Shown here: positions 8,384 to 18,258 of the stretch, piece after piece
Layout: the number at the start of each line of letters is the position of its first letter
Numbering within the stretch: the first letter of the stretch is position 1
Source: Pseudomonadota bacterium
GTDB taxonomy: Bacteria; Pseudomonadota; Gammaproteobacteria; Burkholderiales; Rhodocyclaceae
Length of the DNA stretch: 64,000 nucleotides
Reading direction: 5' to 3'
NCBI GenBank assembly: GCA_018261895.1
Contig: JAGTRT010000008.1
Location: 1-64,000 of the forward strand
Notes under the pieces: model-generated
The model's input: the letters and a program-made list of their open reading frames with translations, nothing else
Told to the model about the DNA's origin: nothing
The model's database searches: none
Program-made: the position numbers and the translations under genes

Positions 8384-9940
8384 TCACACGTTCTGGGTGG
8401 CCACGCCACGCCAGGCAGCAAAGTTCGCCTGGTCGCTGGAGCCCTCGTAATCGCAGTTGTCCTTGCCATCCTCGATGTGGCACCACTCTAGATACTTGGC
8501 CAGGGGATTGAACCCTTCGACCGTCGGATCGGTACCCTCCGGCCAGCAGTTCCCCATATAGACCTGATGTACCGGCAGCCAGGCCTGGATGTACTTCTCC
8601 GGCTCGTCGTCGAAGATATGCTTACAGCCATCAGAGCAGGTGTGGTACTTCTCGCCCTGGTACTCCGATTCGCGATAGCAGATCTTGGTCGGGTCATCCG
8701 GCTCGGTGAAGAGCATCGGGATCTGACAGACCTGGCACAGCATGGGCAAGGTATTGGCGTAGAAACGTTCGCCCTTGTCAGCCAGTTCCTGCAGCTTCTC
8801 GAAACGCGGACGGTAGTACTTGTCGAAGGTATTCGGGTACTTGGCGGACAGCCAGTCCATCTCGTCAGCATTCGGCAACCAGGTATGGAGAGCCATTGCG
8901 TGCCCGTGGGTGCACAAGGTCAGCCAGATCTGGTGCGAGATGTGTTCCTTGTCGACCGTGCATTGCGTGATGCATTCCGGCACCTTGATGCCGTACTTGG
9001 CCAGGTCGTTGAACAGCGCGCCGCCGTTCTGCTCGAAGTAGATTTCCCAGGCTTCCTTCCAGCTCATCACGCGCTTCGGCAGCATGTAATCCATCATCGT
9101 GGCGACCAGGCTCAGGACGCGGATACCGCGCCATGCCCACTTGTCGATCCACTTCTGGACGATGGGCAGGTTGTCCGGATCCTGCTCGAGCATGAACTTG
9201 ATGCACTCGAGGCCGAGCGTCATGTGGCGGGCTTCGTCGGATTGCGCCGAGAACCCGAAGGTCACCGTCGCCATGTCGCCGTTATAGGCAGCACCGGACA
9301 TGAAGGGCACGAATAGCAGGTTGGTCAGCACGTATTCGAAGGAGAAACCGATGGCGATCATCCATTCGAACGGACCCGCGCTGAAGGCGTCGTCGAAGAA
9401 GGACTTGGGCACCGACAGGTACCAGACACGTTCGATCTGGTGGGTCGCGCCCGCATGGAAGCCTTCATAGAACTTGTTGTAGTTCGACAGGGCGTGGATC
9501 TGGGTCTGGGCGTGACGCACCTCGTCAATTGACTGCATCAGGCAGGCGACACGCGGGCCGACGCCCGGGAAGTTGCGGCCGGCCGCGGCAAAACCGCGGT
9601 GGGCAACGTATTCGAGCGGTGAAATGCCGGTCAGGAACAGCTTGACGGCACTCAGGTAACGCGCATCGGTCAGACCAAGGTGGCCGTTGTTCTGGGCAAA
9701 GGCGTCGAGCACGGCATACAGCTTGCGCTCCTTTTCCGCCTGGTATTTCCAGTAGGCGTCCATGGTCAGACGGAAGGGGTCTTCCCACTTGTCCCAGTCA
9801 TGCACCTTGATACCTTCGAAGGTGGCTTGCGGGAACACCTTCTCTTTCGGCTGGTAGGTCGTTTCCCAATCCAGGCCACGCGTCATGTGGGCGTATTTTT
9901 CCTTGAGGCCCAGTTTTTTCTTGTTGGCTTTCATATCCAT
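8384..9940 (-). CDS. dmpN: Phenol hydroxylase large (alpha) subunit, diiron
   Basis: A 518-residue bacterial multicomponent monooxygenase alpha subunit carrying the carboxylate-bridged diiron site. The two E-x-x-H motifs are in DEVRHAQTQIH and SDEARHMTLGLE. It hydroxylates phenol and methylphenols to catechols. A C-terminal Zn-type Cys pair (CQVCQIPM and CSDGCKHIF) is also typical of DmpN. The gene is followed by the repeat spacer, then dmpO. Confidence 0.96.
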   Translation of the reverse strand: MDMKANKKKLGLKEKYAHMTRGLDWETTYQPKEKVFPQATFEGIKVHDWDKWEDPFRLTMDAYWKYQAEKERKLYAVLDAFAQNNGHLGLTDARYLSAVKLFLTGISPLEYVAHRGFAAAGRNFPGVGPRVACLMQSIDEVRHAQTQIHALSNYNKFYEGFHAGATHQIERVWYLSVPKSFFDDAFSAGPFEWMIAIGFSFEYVLTNLLFVPFMSGAAYNGDMATVTFGFSAQSDEARHMTLGLECIKFMLEQDPDNLPIVQKWIDKWAWRGIRVLSLVATMMDYMLPKRVMSWKEAWEIYFEQNGGALFNDLAKYGIKVPECITQCTVDKEHISHQIWLTLCTHGHAMALHTWLPNADEMDWLSAKYPNTFDKYYRPRFEKLQELADKGERFYANTLPMLCQVCQIPMLFTEPDDPTKICYRESEYQGEKYHTCSDGCKHIFDDEPEKYIQAWLPVHQVYMGNCWPEGTDPTVEGFNPLAKYLEWCHIEDGKDNCDYEGSSDQANFAAWRGVATQNV

Positions 9941-9953
9941 GTCGGTTTACTCC

Positions 9954-10223
9954 TCAGTTCTTCCAGGACAGGGTGAAGGTGTCGTCGTCTTCATCCAGAT
10001 GGCCGGAAATGGTGATCAGGTTGATCTGCAACTCCTGCAGGTCGAAATCGCGGCCGATGCGCTCTTCGATCGATTCGCGCTTGATGACCAGGCTGCCCTC
10101 GGCATTGATCTTGACCATGGCAGGCTGCTCGTCGAGAACCGAACCCGGGTTGTCGGCAAGAATGGACTCGACGATGGGACGGGTGTCTTCGTTGGTTTGA
10201 AAGGCGATAAATACGGTAGACAT
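9954..10223 (-). CDS. dmpM: Phenol hydroxylase regulatory (effector) protein
   Basis: An 89-residue cofactor-free effector protein of the MmoB/DmpM family. It binds the hydroxylase and couples electron transfer to oxygen activation. The segment VFIAFQTNEDTRPIVESI and the acidic C-terminus match the family length and style. It lies 8 bp after dmpL and 13 bp before dmpN. Confidence 0.92.
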   Translation of the reverse strand: MSTVFIAFQTNEDTRPIVESILADNPGSVLDEQPAMVKINAEGSLVIKRESIEERIGRDFDLQELQINLITISGHLDEDDDTFTLSWKN

Positions 10224-10231
10224 GAAAACTC

Positions 10232-11221
10232 CTAGACAGCCAGGCCGAGCTTGGCGCAGCGAGCATTGAATTCGGACGTGAGATCGGCCAGCAGCTCGTC
10301 GGCCTTGTCACCAAAGGAACGCTTGGCGATCGGTGCCAGCGCGTCGAGTGTCTCGGCGCGATACTGCGTGACCCAGGCACTGAGCTGAGCCTTGTTCTCG
10401 GCGGACTCGGCAGCAGCCACCTTGATCTGGGCATCGACCCACTTGGCGGTTTCGGCCGACCACTCAGCCATGAAGCGGGTCATCATCGAGATGGCGGTAG
10501 CCCCCTTGGCCGAGAACTCGGCATCGAGGTAGTCATACAGCATCGGATTGAGCAGACCTTCGAGCACGAGGTTCTGGGCCACGAAAATCTCGAACCAGTC
10601 CTGCAGCACCAGAAGATTCTCGACATGACGGCGCATCGGCTGCCACATCGCGCCGGACATCCAGGCTTCCTTGGCGGTATCGAGTGCCTCCGGTCCATCG
10701 AGCACCAGACCGATACGGGTCAAGTACTGAGCCACACCGAGGTGGTCCATGGCGTGGTACAGGCAGGGCTGGGTAATGACCGTGCCGTAGCCATAGGCGG
10801 TGATGTAGGAGTTGCCCATGTTGCCGCCCCACTCGACATGGCGCATCGGCACCAGCACGTCGAGTGCCATCTGCTTCAGATCGGCAGGAACCAGCTCAGC
10901 CAGGCCTCGATCCTCGATCATCTCGAAGCTCGACTCGGCGGCATCCTGCTGGCGGGCGCGGGTGATGGTGTAGGAGCCGTAGTAATACTGGCGCGGATCC
11001 TTCAGGGCATACCAATCCTTCATCTGGATCTTGGTGCGCTTCTTGTCGAACAGCACGTTGTCCGCATCCCATGCCGGACGATAGTGGAAGATGCTTTCCT
11101 GCTGGATGTTGTAGCTGCCTTCCTGATAGCGGCTGGCCGGCTTGTCACCGAAGCGTTCGACCAGGTGGTCGAAGGTGTTTCGCAGCGGCTTGATCGCCAC
11201 CGTGCGCAGATCTATCTGCAT
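10232..11221 (-). CDS. dmpL: Phenol hydroxylase beta subunit
   Basis: A 329-residue beta subunit of the diiron hydroxylase, an iron-free paralogue of the alpha fold, with RYQEGSYNIQQESIFHYRP near the start and the expected helical architecture. It forms the dimer scaffold with DmpN. The gene order K-L-M-N-O-P is complete and co-directional. The start at 11221 has a GAGGAG-like site upstream. Confidence 0.94.
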   Translation of the reverse strand: MQIDLRTVAIKPLRNTFDHLVERFGDKPASRYQEGSYNIQQESIFHYRPAWDADNVLFDKKRTKIQMKDWYALKDPRQYYYGSYTITRARQQDAAESSFEMIEDRGLAELVPADLKQMALDVLVPMRHVEWGGNMGNSYITAYGYGTVITQPCLYHAMDHLGVAQYLTRIGLVLDGPEALDTAKEAWMSGAMWQPMRRHVENLLVLQDWFEIFVAQNLVLEGLLNPMLYDYLDAEFSAKGATAISMMTRFMAEWSAETAKWVDAQIKVAAAESAENKAQLSAWVTQYRAETLDALAPIAKRSFGDKADELLADLTSEFNARCAKLGLAV

Positions 11222-11262
11222 ATTTGTCTCCTCTTGTTATTCCCGATAAAGGGATGGTGTGT

Positions 11263-11538
11263 TCAGACTGCGTCTTCAAATCCCTGGCGCGAAGCGTCGT
11301 TCAGGCGGGACACCCAGTCGCCATCGGTCGGCACGACGGGGTCAAGAACAATCACTTCGTTGGCCAGGCAAAACTCGTGAAATGCGGGCTCCGGCAACAT
11401 CAACTCGACGGCCAGCTCCGGCGATCCGATTGAGAAAGCAAATTCGATGAACCCATCCGCGCGACGATTGCAAATCCGCACGTAGCGACGCGTTGCATCG
11501 AAATTGGTGCCTTGCTGAGGCAAGTCCTGCTGTCCCAT
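11263..11538 (-). CDS. dmpK: Phenol hydroxylase assembly protein DmpK
   Basis: A 91-residue protein starting MGQQDLPQQGTNFDATRRYV, matching the DmpK family (PhyA/TomA0). These proteins help load or assemble the diiron hydroxylase and are not needed for turnover. As usual it is the first gene of the operon. Its ATG lies about 50 bp downstream of the candidate sigma-54 promoter at 11588-11605. Confidence 0.88.
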   Translation of the reverse strand: MGQQDLPQQGTNFDATRRYVRICNRRADGFIEFAFSIGSPELAVELMLPEPAFHEFCLANEVIVLDPVVPTDGDWVSRLNDASRQGFEDAV

Positions 11539-11587
11539 CCTGTATCTCCTGAAATCCGCACATCACGTTCTGCCGTGAGCCACTTCC

Positions 11588-11605
11588 TTATCAAGCTTCG
11601 TGCCA
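11588..11605 (-). promoter_or_regulatory. Candidate sigma-54 (-24/-12) promoter of the dmp operon
   Basis: Read on the minus strand: TGGCAC, five bases (GAAGC), then TTGAT. The -24 element is a perfect TGGCAC with consensus spacing. The -12 element is TTGA where TTGC is expected, one mismatch. It faces dmpK and predicts a leader of about 40 nt. The divergent sigma-54-dependent activator gene supports it. Confidence 0.6.
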
Positions 11606-11678
11606 CAAAAATAAGTCGTTGTTTAAATTGAAAACATCAACAAATCGACCATTTAAACACCTCGCCAGAAATTACGAT

Positions 11679-11717
11679 TTGATGAATTGATTCCTTGTTG
11701 ATTAACTAATTGATCAA
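11679..11717. promoter_or_regulatory. Two candidate DmpR/XylR upstream activator sites
   Basis: TTGATGAATTGATTCC at 11679-11694 and TTGATTAACTAATTGATCAA at 11698-11717 resemble the TTGATCAATTGATCAA-type inverted repeats bound by XylR/DmpR-class activators. They lie roughly 75-130 bp upstream of the candidate -24/-12 promoter of dmpK, the usual distance for an enhancer-type site. Confidence 0.55.
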
Positions 11718-11852
11718 CTCGCACCAGGATCTGGGGCATACGAAAACGCCTATCACCAAAGTCAGAAGAAACGGCAACTCAGAAAACCCGAGGCGTATAC
11801 TTGTAGGCGACACACAAGCACCGCCTCACGAAATCTCAAATATATGAAATAA

Positions 11853-11860
11853 TCTCGAGA
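11853..11860. promoter_or_regulatory. TCTCGAGA palindrome, copy 2
   Basis: A perfect 8-bp palindrome in the AT-rich region between dmpK and the activator gene (context ATAATCTCGAGAATTT). It is the second of three such sites, each in front of a catabolic operon. Function is inferred only from recurrence. Confidence 0.4.
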
Positions 11861-11974
11861 ATTTAATTTGGTGCTGGTCGTTTTAATTCCTTGGGTAGTC
11901 ACTCAGCAGGGCTGCCGACAAAAACATGAATACCGCGCGCTCTGCCAAGAGCTGACAAGCGGTGGAGAGACAAG

Positions 11975-13651
11975 ATGACAACGATTCGCTATCCGGAATC
12001 GAACGATTTGCGGAACCTCGTTCGGTTCTGCGAAAAGGAAGGCACGATCTGGCTGGCCGAGAGCCGCATGGTATTGATGCACACCACGGCGCTGGGTGCT
12101 CTGCGCAAGGAACTGGTAGGTTCAGTCGGGAAGGAGCATGCCCGCCGCCTGCTTACCCGTATGGGATACGCTGCCGGAAAAAGCGACGCCGAACTCGCCA
12201 AACGCATTCGCGGCCAGCAATCGATGACCGATGCCTTTTTTACCGGACCGCAACTCCACATGCTGGAAGGCATCGTCCGCGTTTCGCCGATTCACATGGA
12301 AATCGATTTCGAGAGTGGCAATTTTTCCGGCGAATTCCTCTGGGAAAACTCGTGGGAACAGGAAACCCATTTGCGCGAACTGGGCCACTCCGATGAGCCG
12401 GTCTGCTGGTCGCAAATTGGCTATGCATCAGGCTACACCTCGGCCTTCATGGGCCGCTTCATCCTGTTCAAGGAAGTTGAATGCGTTGCCTGCGGGCACA
12501 GCAATTGCCGCATTGTCGGCAAACCACTTGAGGAGTGGGAGGATGCCGAGGAGCACGCCAACTATTTCGAATCCGATTCGATGCTCAATCACCTGCTCGA
12601 ACTCCGCCACCAGGTCGACTATCTGCGTACCACGATCTCGCAGCAAAGCCAGACGCCCCAGCTAGTCGGCAATTCAAAAGGATTCAGGCACGCACACGAC
12701 CTGGTTACCCGAGCTTCGACCACCAACGTCACGGTCCTCCTACTCGGCGAAACGGGCGTAGGCAAGGAGCGATTCGCACGCACCCTGCACCAGATGAGTC
12801 ATCGCCGGCAAGGCCCGTTCGTGGCAGTCAACTGTGCAGCCCTGCCCAACGACCTGATCGAATCCGAACTATTCGGTGTCGAAAAAGGGGCCTTCACCGG
12901 CGCCCAGACTTCGCGCATGGGCAAATTCGAAAGAGCCGATGGCGGCACGCTATTCCTGGACGAGATTGGCGAGCTACCCCTCGCCGCTCAGGCCAAGCTG
13001 CTTCGCGTCTTGCAGGAAGGCGAAATCGAACGGCTCGGTGATGATCGAGTGCGCAAGCTGAACATCCGCCTGGTCGCGGCAACCAACGTGGACCTGCAAA
13101 CCGCCGTCAAGGAGGGCCGCTTCCGCTCCGACTTGTTCTATCGGCTCAGCGTATACCCGATTCAGATACCTGCGCTGCGCGAGCGCATCTCGGACATTCC
13201 GTTGCTCGTCGAGGCCATGCTGGCGCGCTTCTGCACGCTATACGAAAAGAAGCTTTTCGGCGTCAGCGACAAGGCCATGCAGGCCATCAAGCGCTACCAA
13301 TGGCCCGGCAATGTGCGCGAACTCGAAAACATGATCGAGCGCGGGGTCATTCTCGCCCCCAACGCGGGCTGGATCGAGCTTGAACACATGTTCACCCACG
13401 TCGCATCCGCTGAAGATATGGAAGCAGTCATCTCGCCGGGGGGCAGCCTTGAGAACAAGCCTGTCCAAAGCGCTGGCGGTGATCTGATCGATGCCATCCT
13501 GACCAGCGGCATTCCCTTCGAAGACCTGGAGTCGCGCCTGATCGACGAGGCAGTTCGCCGAGCCGAAGGCAACCTTGCCGGTGCTGCGCGTACGCTCGGC
13601 ATCACCCGACCGCAACTGCAATATCGCCTGAAGAAAAAGGAAGGCGCCTAG
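11975..13651 (+). CDS. dmpR: Sigma-54-dependent aromatic-responsive activator (DmpR/XylR type)
   Basis: A 558-residue NtrC-family activator. Residues 1-210 are the XylR-N/V4R phenol-sensing region ([15 protein letters not shown] near 168-182 is the V4R Cys motif), followed by a B-linker. The AAA+ domain has Walker A GETGVGKE (258-265), the sigma-54 contact loop GAFTGA (305-310) and Walker B GTLFLDE (324-330). A Fis-type HTH forms the C-terminus ([19 protein letters not shown]). It is divergent from dmpKLMNOPQ, which it probably activates with phenols as ligand. Related PhlR, PoxR and TbuT differ mainly in ligand range, so the exact inducer is unknown. Confidence 0.93.
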   Translation: MTTIRYPESNDLRNLVRFCEKEGTIWLAESRMVLMHTTALGALRKELVGSVGKEHARRLLTRMGYAAGKSDAELAKRIRGQQSMTDAFFTGPQLHMLEGIVRVSPIHMEIDFESGNFSGEFLWENSWEQETHLRELGHSDEPVCWSQIGYASGYTSAFMGRFILFKEVECVACGHSNCRIVGKPLEEWEDAEEHANYFESDSMLNHLLELRHQVDYLRTTISQQSQTPQLVGNSKGFRHAHDLVTRASTTNVTVLLLGETGVGKERFARTLHQMSHRRQGPFVAVNCAALPNDLIESELFGVEKGAFTGAQTSRMGKFERADGGTLFLDEIGELPLAAQAKLLRVLQEGEIERLGDDRVRKLNIRLVAATNVDLQTAVKEGRFRSDLFYRLSVYPIQIPALRERISDIPLLVEAMLARFCTLYEKKLFGVSDKAMQAIKRYQWPGNVRELENMIERGVILAPNAGWIELEHMFTHVASAEDMEAVISPGGSLENKPVQSAGGDLIDAILTSGIPFEDLESRLIDEAVRRAEGNLAGAARTLGITRPQLQYRLKKKEGA

Positions 13652-13669
13652 CCTCGCCCGGAGGAGCAC

Positions 13670-14575
13670 ATGGAATTCAGGCAACTCAGGTATTTCATCG
13701 CGGTCGCCGAGGAACTCAACATCGGCCGCGCGGCCAATCGCCTGCACATCTCCCAACCGCCGCTGACTCGGCAAATCCAGCAACTCGAAGAAGAACTCGG
13801 CGCCCAGCTTTTTCTGCGCACGGCACGCGGCGTCGAACTGACGCAAGCCGGCGAAATCTTCTTGCGCGATGCAATCAATATCCGGGCGTTGATGGAGCAG
13901 GCACTCGAGCGGACCCGGCAGGCCGGACAGGGAAGACTCGGCAGGATGGACATCGGCATTTTCGGATCGGGCATCCTCGATGTCATTCCCAAACTCCTGC
14001 ATGCCTTCCGCGCTGAGCATCCTGGCGTTCAGATCGCACTCCACACGATGAGCAAAAAGGAACAGATCGAGGCCCTGCGCCAGCGCCGGATCGTTGTCGG
14101 TTTCAACCGAATGCTGGCGCCCTTGCCCGACATCTCGTCCGAAGCAGTTTCGCTGGAAAGAATCATGGTGGCTCTCAACGAAAGCCACCCTCTGGCTGCC
14201 AAGCCCAGCATTCGCCTCAAGGAGCTGGCGAATCAGCCCCTCATCCTGTTCCCCAGCGGCGCTCGACCCAGCTTTATCGACAAAATCTGGGCCTTGTGTG
14301 GCGCGGAAGGGTTCGAACCACAGGTAGCCCAGGAGGTCGGCGATGCGCCGACCAGTGTTGCCCTGGTCGCCGGTGGCTTCGGCACGAGCCTAGTACCGGA
14401 AGCGGCCACCAGCCTGAGCGTGCCTGGCGTGGTCTACCGTCCGTTGGAAAATGCGCCGGATGCCGTTGTCGACCTTAGCTGCATTTATCTCAGCGAGGAT
14501 CAGTCGCCCATTCTGTTGGCTTTTCTCGAGGTCATTCGCGAGTTCCGGAAGAAGAACGAAGCCAGCAGCGCTTAG
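13670..14575 (+). CDS. LysR-family transcriptional regulator
   Basis: A 301-residue LysR protein. The N-terminal winged helix (MEFRQLRYFIAVAEELNIGRAA, HISQPPLTRQIQQLEEELG) resembles the CatR/BenM/CbnR group of aromatic-catabolism regulators, and a periplasmic-binding-like effector domain follows. It starts 18 bp after the sigma-54 activator on the same strand, so the two may be co-transcribed. It converges with, and overlaps by four bases, the response regulator gene. The target and inducer cannot be read from the sequence. Confidence 0.85.
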   Translation: MEFRQLRYFIAVAEELNIGRAANRLHISQPPLTRQIQQLEEELGAQLFLRTARGVELTQAGEIFLRDAINIRALMEQALERTRQAGQGRLGRMDIGIFGSGILDVIPKLLHAFRAEHPGVQIALHTMSKKEQIEALRQRRIVVGFNRMLAPLPDISSEAVSLERIMVALNESHPLAAKPSIRLKELANQPLILFPSGARPSFIDKIWALCGAEGFEPQVAQEVGDAPTSVALVAGGFGTSLVPEAATSLSVPGVVYRPLENAPDAVVDLSCIYLSEDQSPILLAFLEVIREFRKKNEASSA

Positions 14576-15213
14576 CCCTGCCCAGCTTCTCTGGCCGACA
14601 ATCGCTGAATGACCAAGGCCAGTTCGGCCACCGACTTCAGGTGCATTTTCGCCATGAGATTGTGGCGATGCACCTTGACGGTACTTTCTGATACAGACAA
14701 GTCATAAGCAATCAGCTTGTTGGGCTTGCCCTGGGCCACGTTGAGCATGATCTGCTTTTCTCGCGGCGTCAGGCTGTCGAACAGGCGACGAAGGTCTGCC
14801 AACTCCCTTCGTTCGTGAGAATGCGCACTGACTCTCGACAGTGCCTGATTGATCGCTGCCAATAAATCCGTGTCACGGAATGGCTTGTTCAGGAAATCGA
14901 TTGCCCCCGCCTTCATGGCGCGAACCGCGAGCGGAACATCGCCGTGCCCCGTGATGAAAATGATCGGAATCTCCCGGCCATGCTCAGCCAGCTTTTCCTG
15001 CAGCGCCAGGCCATCCAGGCCGGGCATTCGAACATCGAGCACGACGCAGGAAAATTCGCTGAGATCGTCCCGCTCGAGAAAATCCAGCGGTGAGGCAAAC
15101 ACCTCAACAGCCAGCCCCTCGGCCCGAATCAGGCTACTCAGGGACTCCCTGATCGACGCGTCGTCATCGACCACATACACGGTTGGATTCTGAGGCAAAT
15201 TTCGTTCACTCAT
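14572..15213 (-). CDS. todT: Response regulator, TodT/FixJ-like (NarL family)
   Basis: A 213-residue regulator. The receiver domain has the acidic pocket VVDDD and phospho-acceptor Asp60 in VVLDVRMPG, followed by K in NKPF. The C-terminal LuxR-type HTH contains LTPREKQIMLNVAQGKPNK. The start is ATG 15213, which overlaps the stop of the sensor kinase (ATGAGTGA), so the two are translationally coupled. With the TodS-like kinase it resembles TodST/TmoST/TutBC pairs that activate toluene operons; the tmo operon just upstream is the likely target. Confidence 0.85.
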   Translation of the reverse strand: MSERNLPQNPTVYVVDDDASIRESLSSLIRAEGLAVEVFASPLDFLERDDLSEFSCVVLDVRMPGLDGLALQEKLAEHGREIPIIFITGHGDVPLAVRAMKAGAIDFLNKPFRDTDLLAAINQALSRVSAHSHERRELADLRRLFDSLTPREKQIMLNVAQGKPNKLIAYDLSVSESTVKVHRHNLMAKMHLKSVAELALVIQRLSAREAGQG

Positions 15214-18067
15214 GAGAGATTGGAATATTGAATACAAAATGGGCGCCACCCTCGGCATGCGCCCGCAGGCGGAGCCTTCCGCCATGGTTTTCGACAATTG
15301 ACCGACTGATGGCCAGGCCCATGCCCAAGCCATCGCTCTTGGTCGAGAAAAGCGCGTCGAATATTTTTTCCGCATCGACCTTCGGGATGCCCGGCCCCGT
15401 ATCGCGAACCGAAAAGACAACACCCTCGGCAGCATCTTCGTCTACGCGAATGCAGAGCAGACGTGCCCCGCCCTCCTGCTCGCGCATCGCATCCACCGCA
15501 TTGACCACCAGATTTAGAAGCACCTGCTGCAACTGGACAGGATCGGCATGCAGGTCCGGCAAGGTTGCTGCGATCTGCAGATTCGCCTCGACGTTGGCCT
15601 CCTGCAACATGACCTGCAACATTTGCAACAGGCTTTCGAGAATTTGACGAACGTCTATTCGCTCACGATTGATGCCACCCATCCTGAGGAAATTGCGAAT
15701 CCGCGCTATGACCTCACCGGCGAGGGTAGCATCCCGATTCACGCGGCTGAGCGCAGCGACCACTTCGTCGATATCCGGCGTTTCCCTGGCCAGCCAGCGC
15801 AGCGCCGCCTGACTGTTGGTCACGATGGCCGACAGGGGCTGATTAACCTCATGCGCTATCGATGCAACGAGTTCTCCCATGGTCGTAAAACGCGCAACCC
15901 GGGCCAGTTCAGACTGGGTTGCCGCCAATGCGCCTTCTGCCGCCTTGCGCGAACTCACATCTTCGACAATCACCGCCAGACGAGCGCCTTCGAGATCGAC
16001 AGCCGGGATAAGGGAAGCGCTGACATTGGCCCAAAGATGACTGCCATCCCTGCGTTCATAGCGTTTTTGCACGTGGTAGTTATCGATCGTGCCGTCGAAC
16101 AGGCCATGCACATTACGCAGGGTCATCGCGCGCTGCGATTCGTCCGTGATGTCGATGAACGAAATTCCGACAATATCGGCTTCGTCGTAGCCCAGCATCT
16201 GCTGCAAGGCAGGGTTGGCTTTCAGTATCCGCCCTTCCCTGTCGGCCAGCGCAATACCAACCGCCGAGTTCCGGTAGAGCCCCTGCCAACGCCGCTCCGA
16301 AATCTGCAAGGCCACCAGGCTATCCTGCAGCGACTTCCGGCTTGCCACCAGGCCAGCCGTTAACTCGCCCACATCGGACGCCTGAGTGTTCAGTTCCTTC
16401 TGGAGAATGTCGACCGTCCGCTTTACGGTGACCAGGTTACGAACTCGTGCCCGCAGTTCCTGAGGCGAAAATGGCTTGGTCAGATAATCCTGAACCAACT
16501 CATCCAGCAAGAACTCGCGCTGGGCGTCATCGGCCCGCGCCGAAAGAACGAGCACAGGCAAATTGGGGAAACACTCGCTGGCCCGCAACTCCCGGACAAA
16601 TTGCTCGCCGTCGAAATGCGGCATCATGAGATCGGTAATCACCAGATCCGGCGGATCTTCCAAGGCCGCAGTCAGGGCCAATGCACCATTGGCGGCGAGC
16701 ATGACGTTATAGTCGTCAATAAGCACGTCATAGAGGAAATGCCGCAGATCGGGGTTGTCTTCCACGACCAGAATTCTGGGACTACCCGTCTTGCTATTGC
16801 TGACCGGAAGGCTTGTCGATTCGAGAAAGTCGATGTGCTGCGGTGTTACGGTGGCCACCTTCTCGCCACTCTCCCGGACGAAGGCGCCGCTTGGTGCGCG
16901 GACAGGCATTTCCACCTGAAAGACGGCACCGCCGCCCGGCGCATCAAGCGCCACAACGGTTCCCTGATGTAACTCCACGAATTCCTTGACGATATTCAGC
17001 CCCAGCCCACTGCCCTTGCCGGCAAGCCCCCCCTGTCCCTGGGCAAAACGGTCGAATATTTGCTCTTTCATTTCCCGCGGAATGCCAGGACCATTGTCTT
17101 GCACACTGAGCAAAAATCGCTGGTTGGCGACGCGCGAGACCGAGCAATAAATCCGCCCCCCGGTCGGGGTAAATTTGAATGCGTTGGAAAGCAGGTTGGC
17201 CAATATCCGCGCGAACTTCGACCGATCCAGATCGGCATACAAATCGCGGTCGCCCTCTATCCGCAAGGTAATCGATCGCTCTTCCACCGCCGCGGCGAAC
17301 CCGGCGGCGATATCGTCGACCATGGCGAGCACATTGGTTCCCACATAGGCCAGCGGCATTTGCCGCGCATCGATGCGAGCCAAATCCAGCAGGTCGTTGA
17401 CCTGCTGAAGAAGCGATTGTGCATTGCGCTTGATCGTTGTCAGCCGAAAACGCTCCCGCTCGCCGAATTGCGTCCCCGCGCGCAGCAACTGATCGACTGG
17501 TCCCAGGATGAGCGCCAACGGCGTCCGCAGCTCGTGACTGACATTGGCAAAGAATTTCGTCTTGAAGCCGTCGATTTCCCGCAGTTTTTCGAGTGCCAGT
17601 TGCAATTCGCCATTCTTGCGCGTCAGTTCGGCCTCGATGGCGATTTTTTCGGTGATGTTTCGTCCTTCGGGAAGCAGGAAGGCAACCTTTCCATCATCAT
17701 CCCGGATCGGCGTCAGCGAGAAATCCACAAAAATGGTTCTCTTTCCCTGCAAGTCTCCGAAGATCTCGATGTCGCAACGGACAAATTCGCCGTTTCGAGC
17801 CTGTTCGACCATGCTTCGCACTCGGCTGCGCGCTTCTTCGGAAATTGCCCACCAGCGAGCCTCCCAAAACGGGCGACCTACCACGTCGTCAAGATCGATC
17901 CCGGCGCCTTCCAGGGCGGCACGGTTGATCTCCAGGACCGTCCCGTCCTTGTCGAGCAAGCCCAGAAACTGGTACATCGCATCCAGGATGATGCGGGCCA
18001 GTTTCTGGCGACGGACATCCTTGCTATCCCACGAAGTGAGCTTTACGCCCTTGACCGAGGCCTGCAT
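15206..18067 (-). CDS. todS: TodS-like hybrid sensor histidine kinase with two kinase cores
   Basis: A 953-residue protein with the order PAS, HisKA, HATPase, receiver, PAS, HisKA, HATPase, the same as TodS/TmoS. The first PAS spans about 30-140 and the first phospho-His is His178 (NVSHELRTPL). Its ATPase has DNGPGIP and GSGLGLNIV. The receiver Asp479 is in VITDLMMP; the second PAS spans about 590-705; the second His739 is in SIAHEVNQPL. There is no transmembrane segment, so it senses aromatics in the cytosol. The gene lies between the tmo operon and its response regulator. Confidence 0.88.
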   Translation of the reverse strand: MQASVKGVKLTSWDSKDVRRQKLARIILDAMYQFLGLLDKDGTVLEINRAALEGAGIDLDDVVGRPFWEARWWAISEEARSRVRSMVEQARNGEFVRCDIEIFGDLQGKRTIFVDFSLTPIRDDDGKVAFLLPEGRNITEKIAIEAELTRKNGELQLALEKLREIDGFKTKFFANVSHELRTPLALILGPVDQLLRAGTQFGERERFRLTTIKRNAQSLLQQVNDLLDLARIDARQMPLAYVGTNVLAMVDDIAAGFAAAVEERSITLRIEGDRDLYADLDRSKFARILANLLSNAFKFTPTGGRIYCSVSRVANQRFLLSVQDNGPGIPREMKEQIFDRFAQGQGGLAGKGSGLGLNIVKEFVELHQGTVVALDAPGGGAVFQVEMPVRAPSGAFVRESGEKVATVTPQHIDFLESTSLPVSNSKTGSPRILVVEDNPDLRHFLYDVLIDDYNVMLAANGALALTAALEDPPDLVITDLMMPHFDGEQFVRELRASECFPNLPVLVLSARADDAQREFLLDELVQDYLTKPFSPQELRARVRNLVTVKRTVDILQKELNTQASDVGELTAGLVASRKSLQDSLVALQISERRWQGLYRNSAVGIALADREGRILKANPALQQMLGYDEADIVGISFIDITDESQRAMTLRNVHGLFDGTIDNYHVQKRYERRDGSHLWANVSASLIPAVDLEGARLAVIVEDVSSRKAAEGALAATQSELARVARFTTMGELVASIAHEVNQPLSAIVTNSQAALRWLARETPDIDEVVAALSRVNRDATLAGEVIARIRNFLRMGGINRERIDVRQILESLLQMLQVMLQEANVEANLQIAATLPDLHADPVQLQQVLLNLVVNAVDAMREQEGGARLLCIRVDEDAAEGVVFSVRDTGPGIPKVDAEKIFDALFSTKSDGLGMGLAISRSIVENHGGRLRLRAHAEGGAHFVFNIPISHE

Positions 18068-18258
18068 CGTTTCATTCGCATTTTGAATTTCCGTAATCGT
18101 CAGACTACCCAGAATTAAAGTAGACAGATGACGCCCAGCTCACCCAGCACTCATCCTTCAAGCTTTCGCCTATTCTCGGATTTCAGCTTTCGACTATACA
18201 AGCAAAAAAAGGCGAGTACGCGACTCGCCTAACCCAAGGAGGATTGGGGTGAAACCGA
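18068..18258. terminator. Spacer with rho-independent terminator (18203-18230) after the todX-like gene
   Basis: On the minus strand, the stem AGGCGAGT / ACTCGCCT (18210-18217 with 18223-18230) is followed by a run of seven T. It ends the tmoABCDEF-todX transcript before the sensor kinase gene, so todST probably has its own promoter in the rest of this spacer. Confidence 0.8.
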
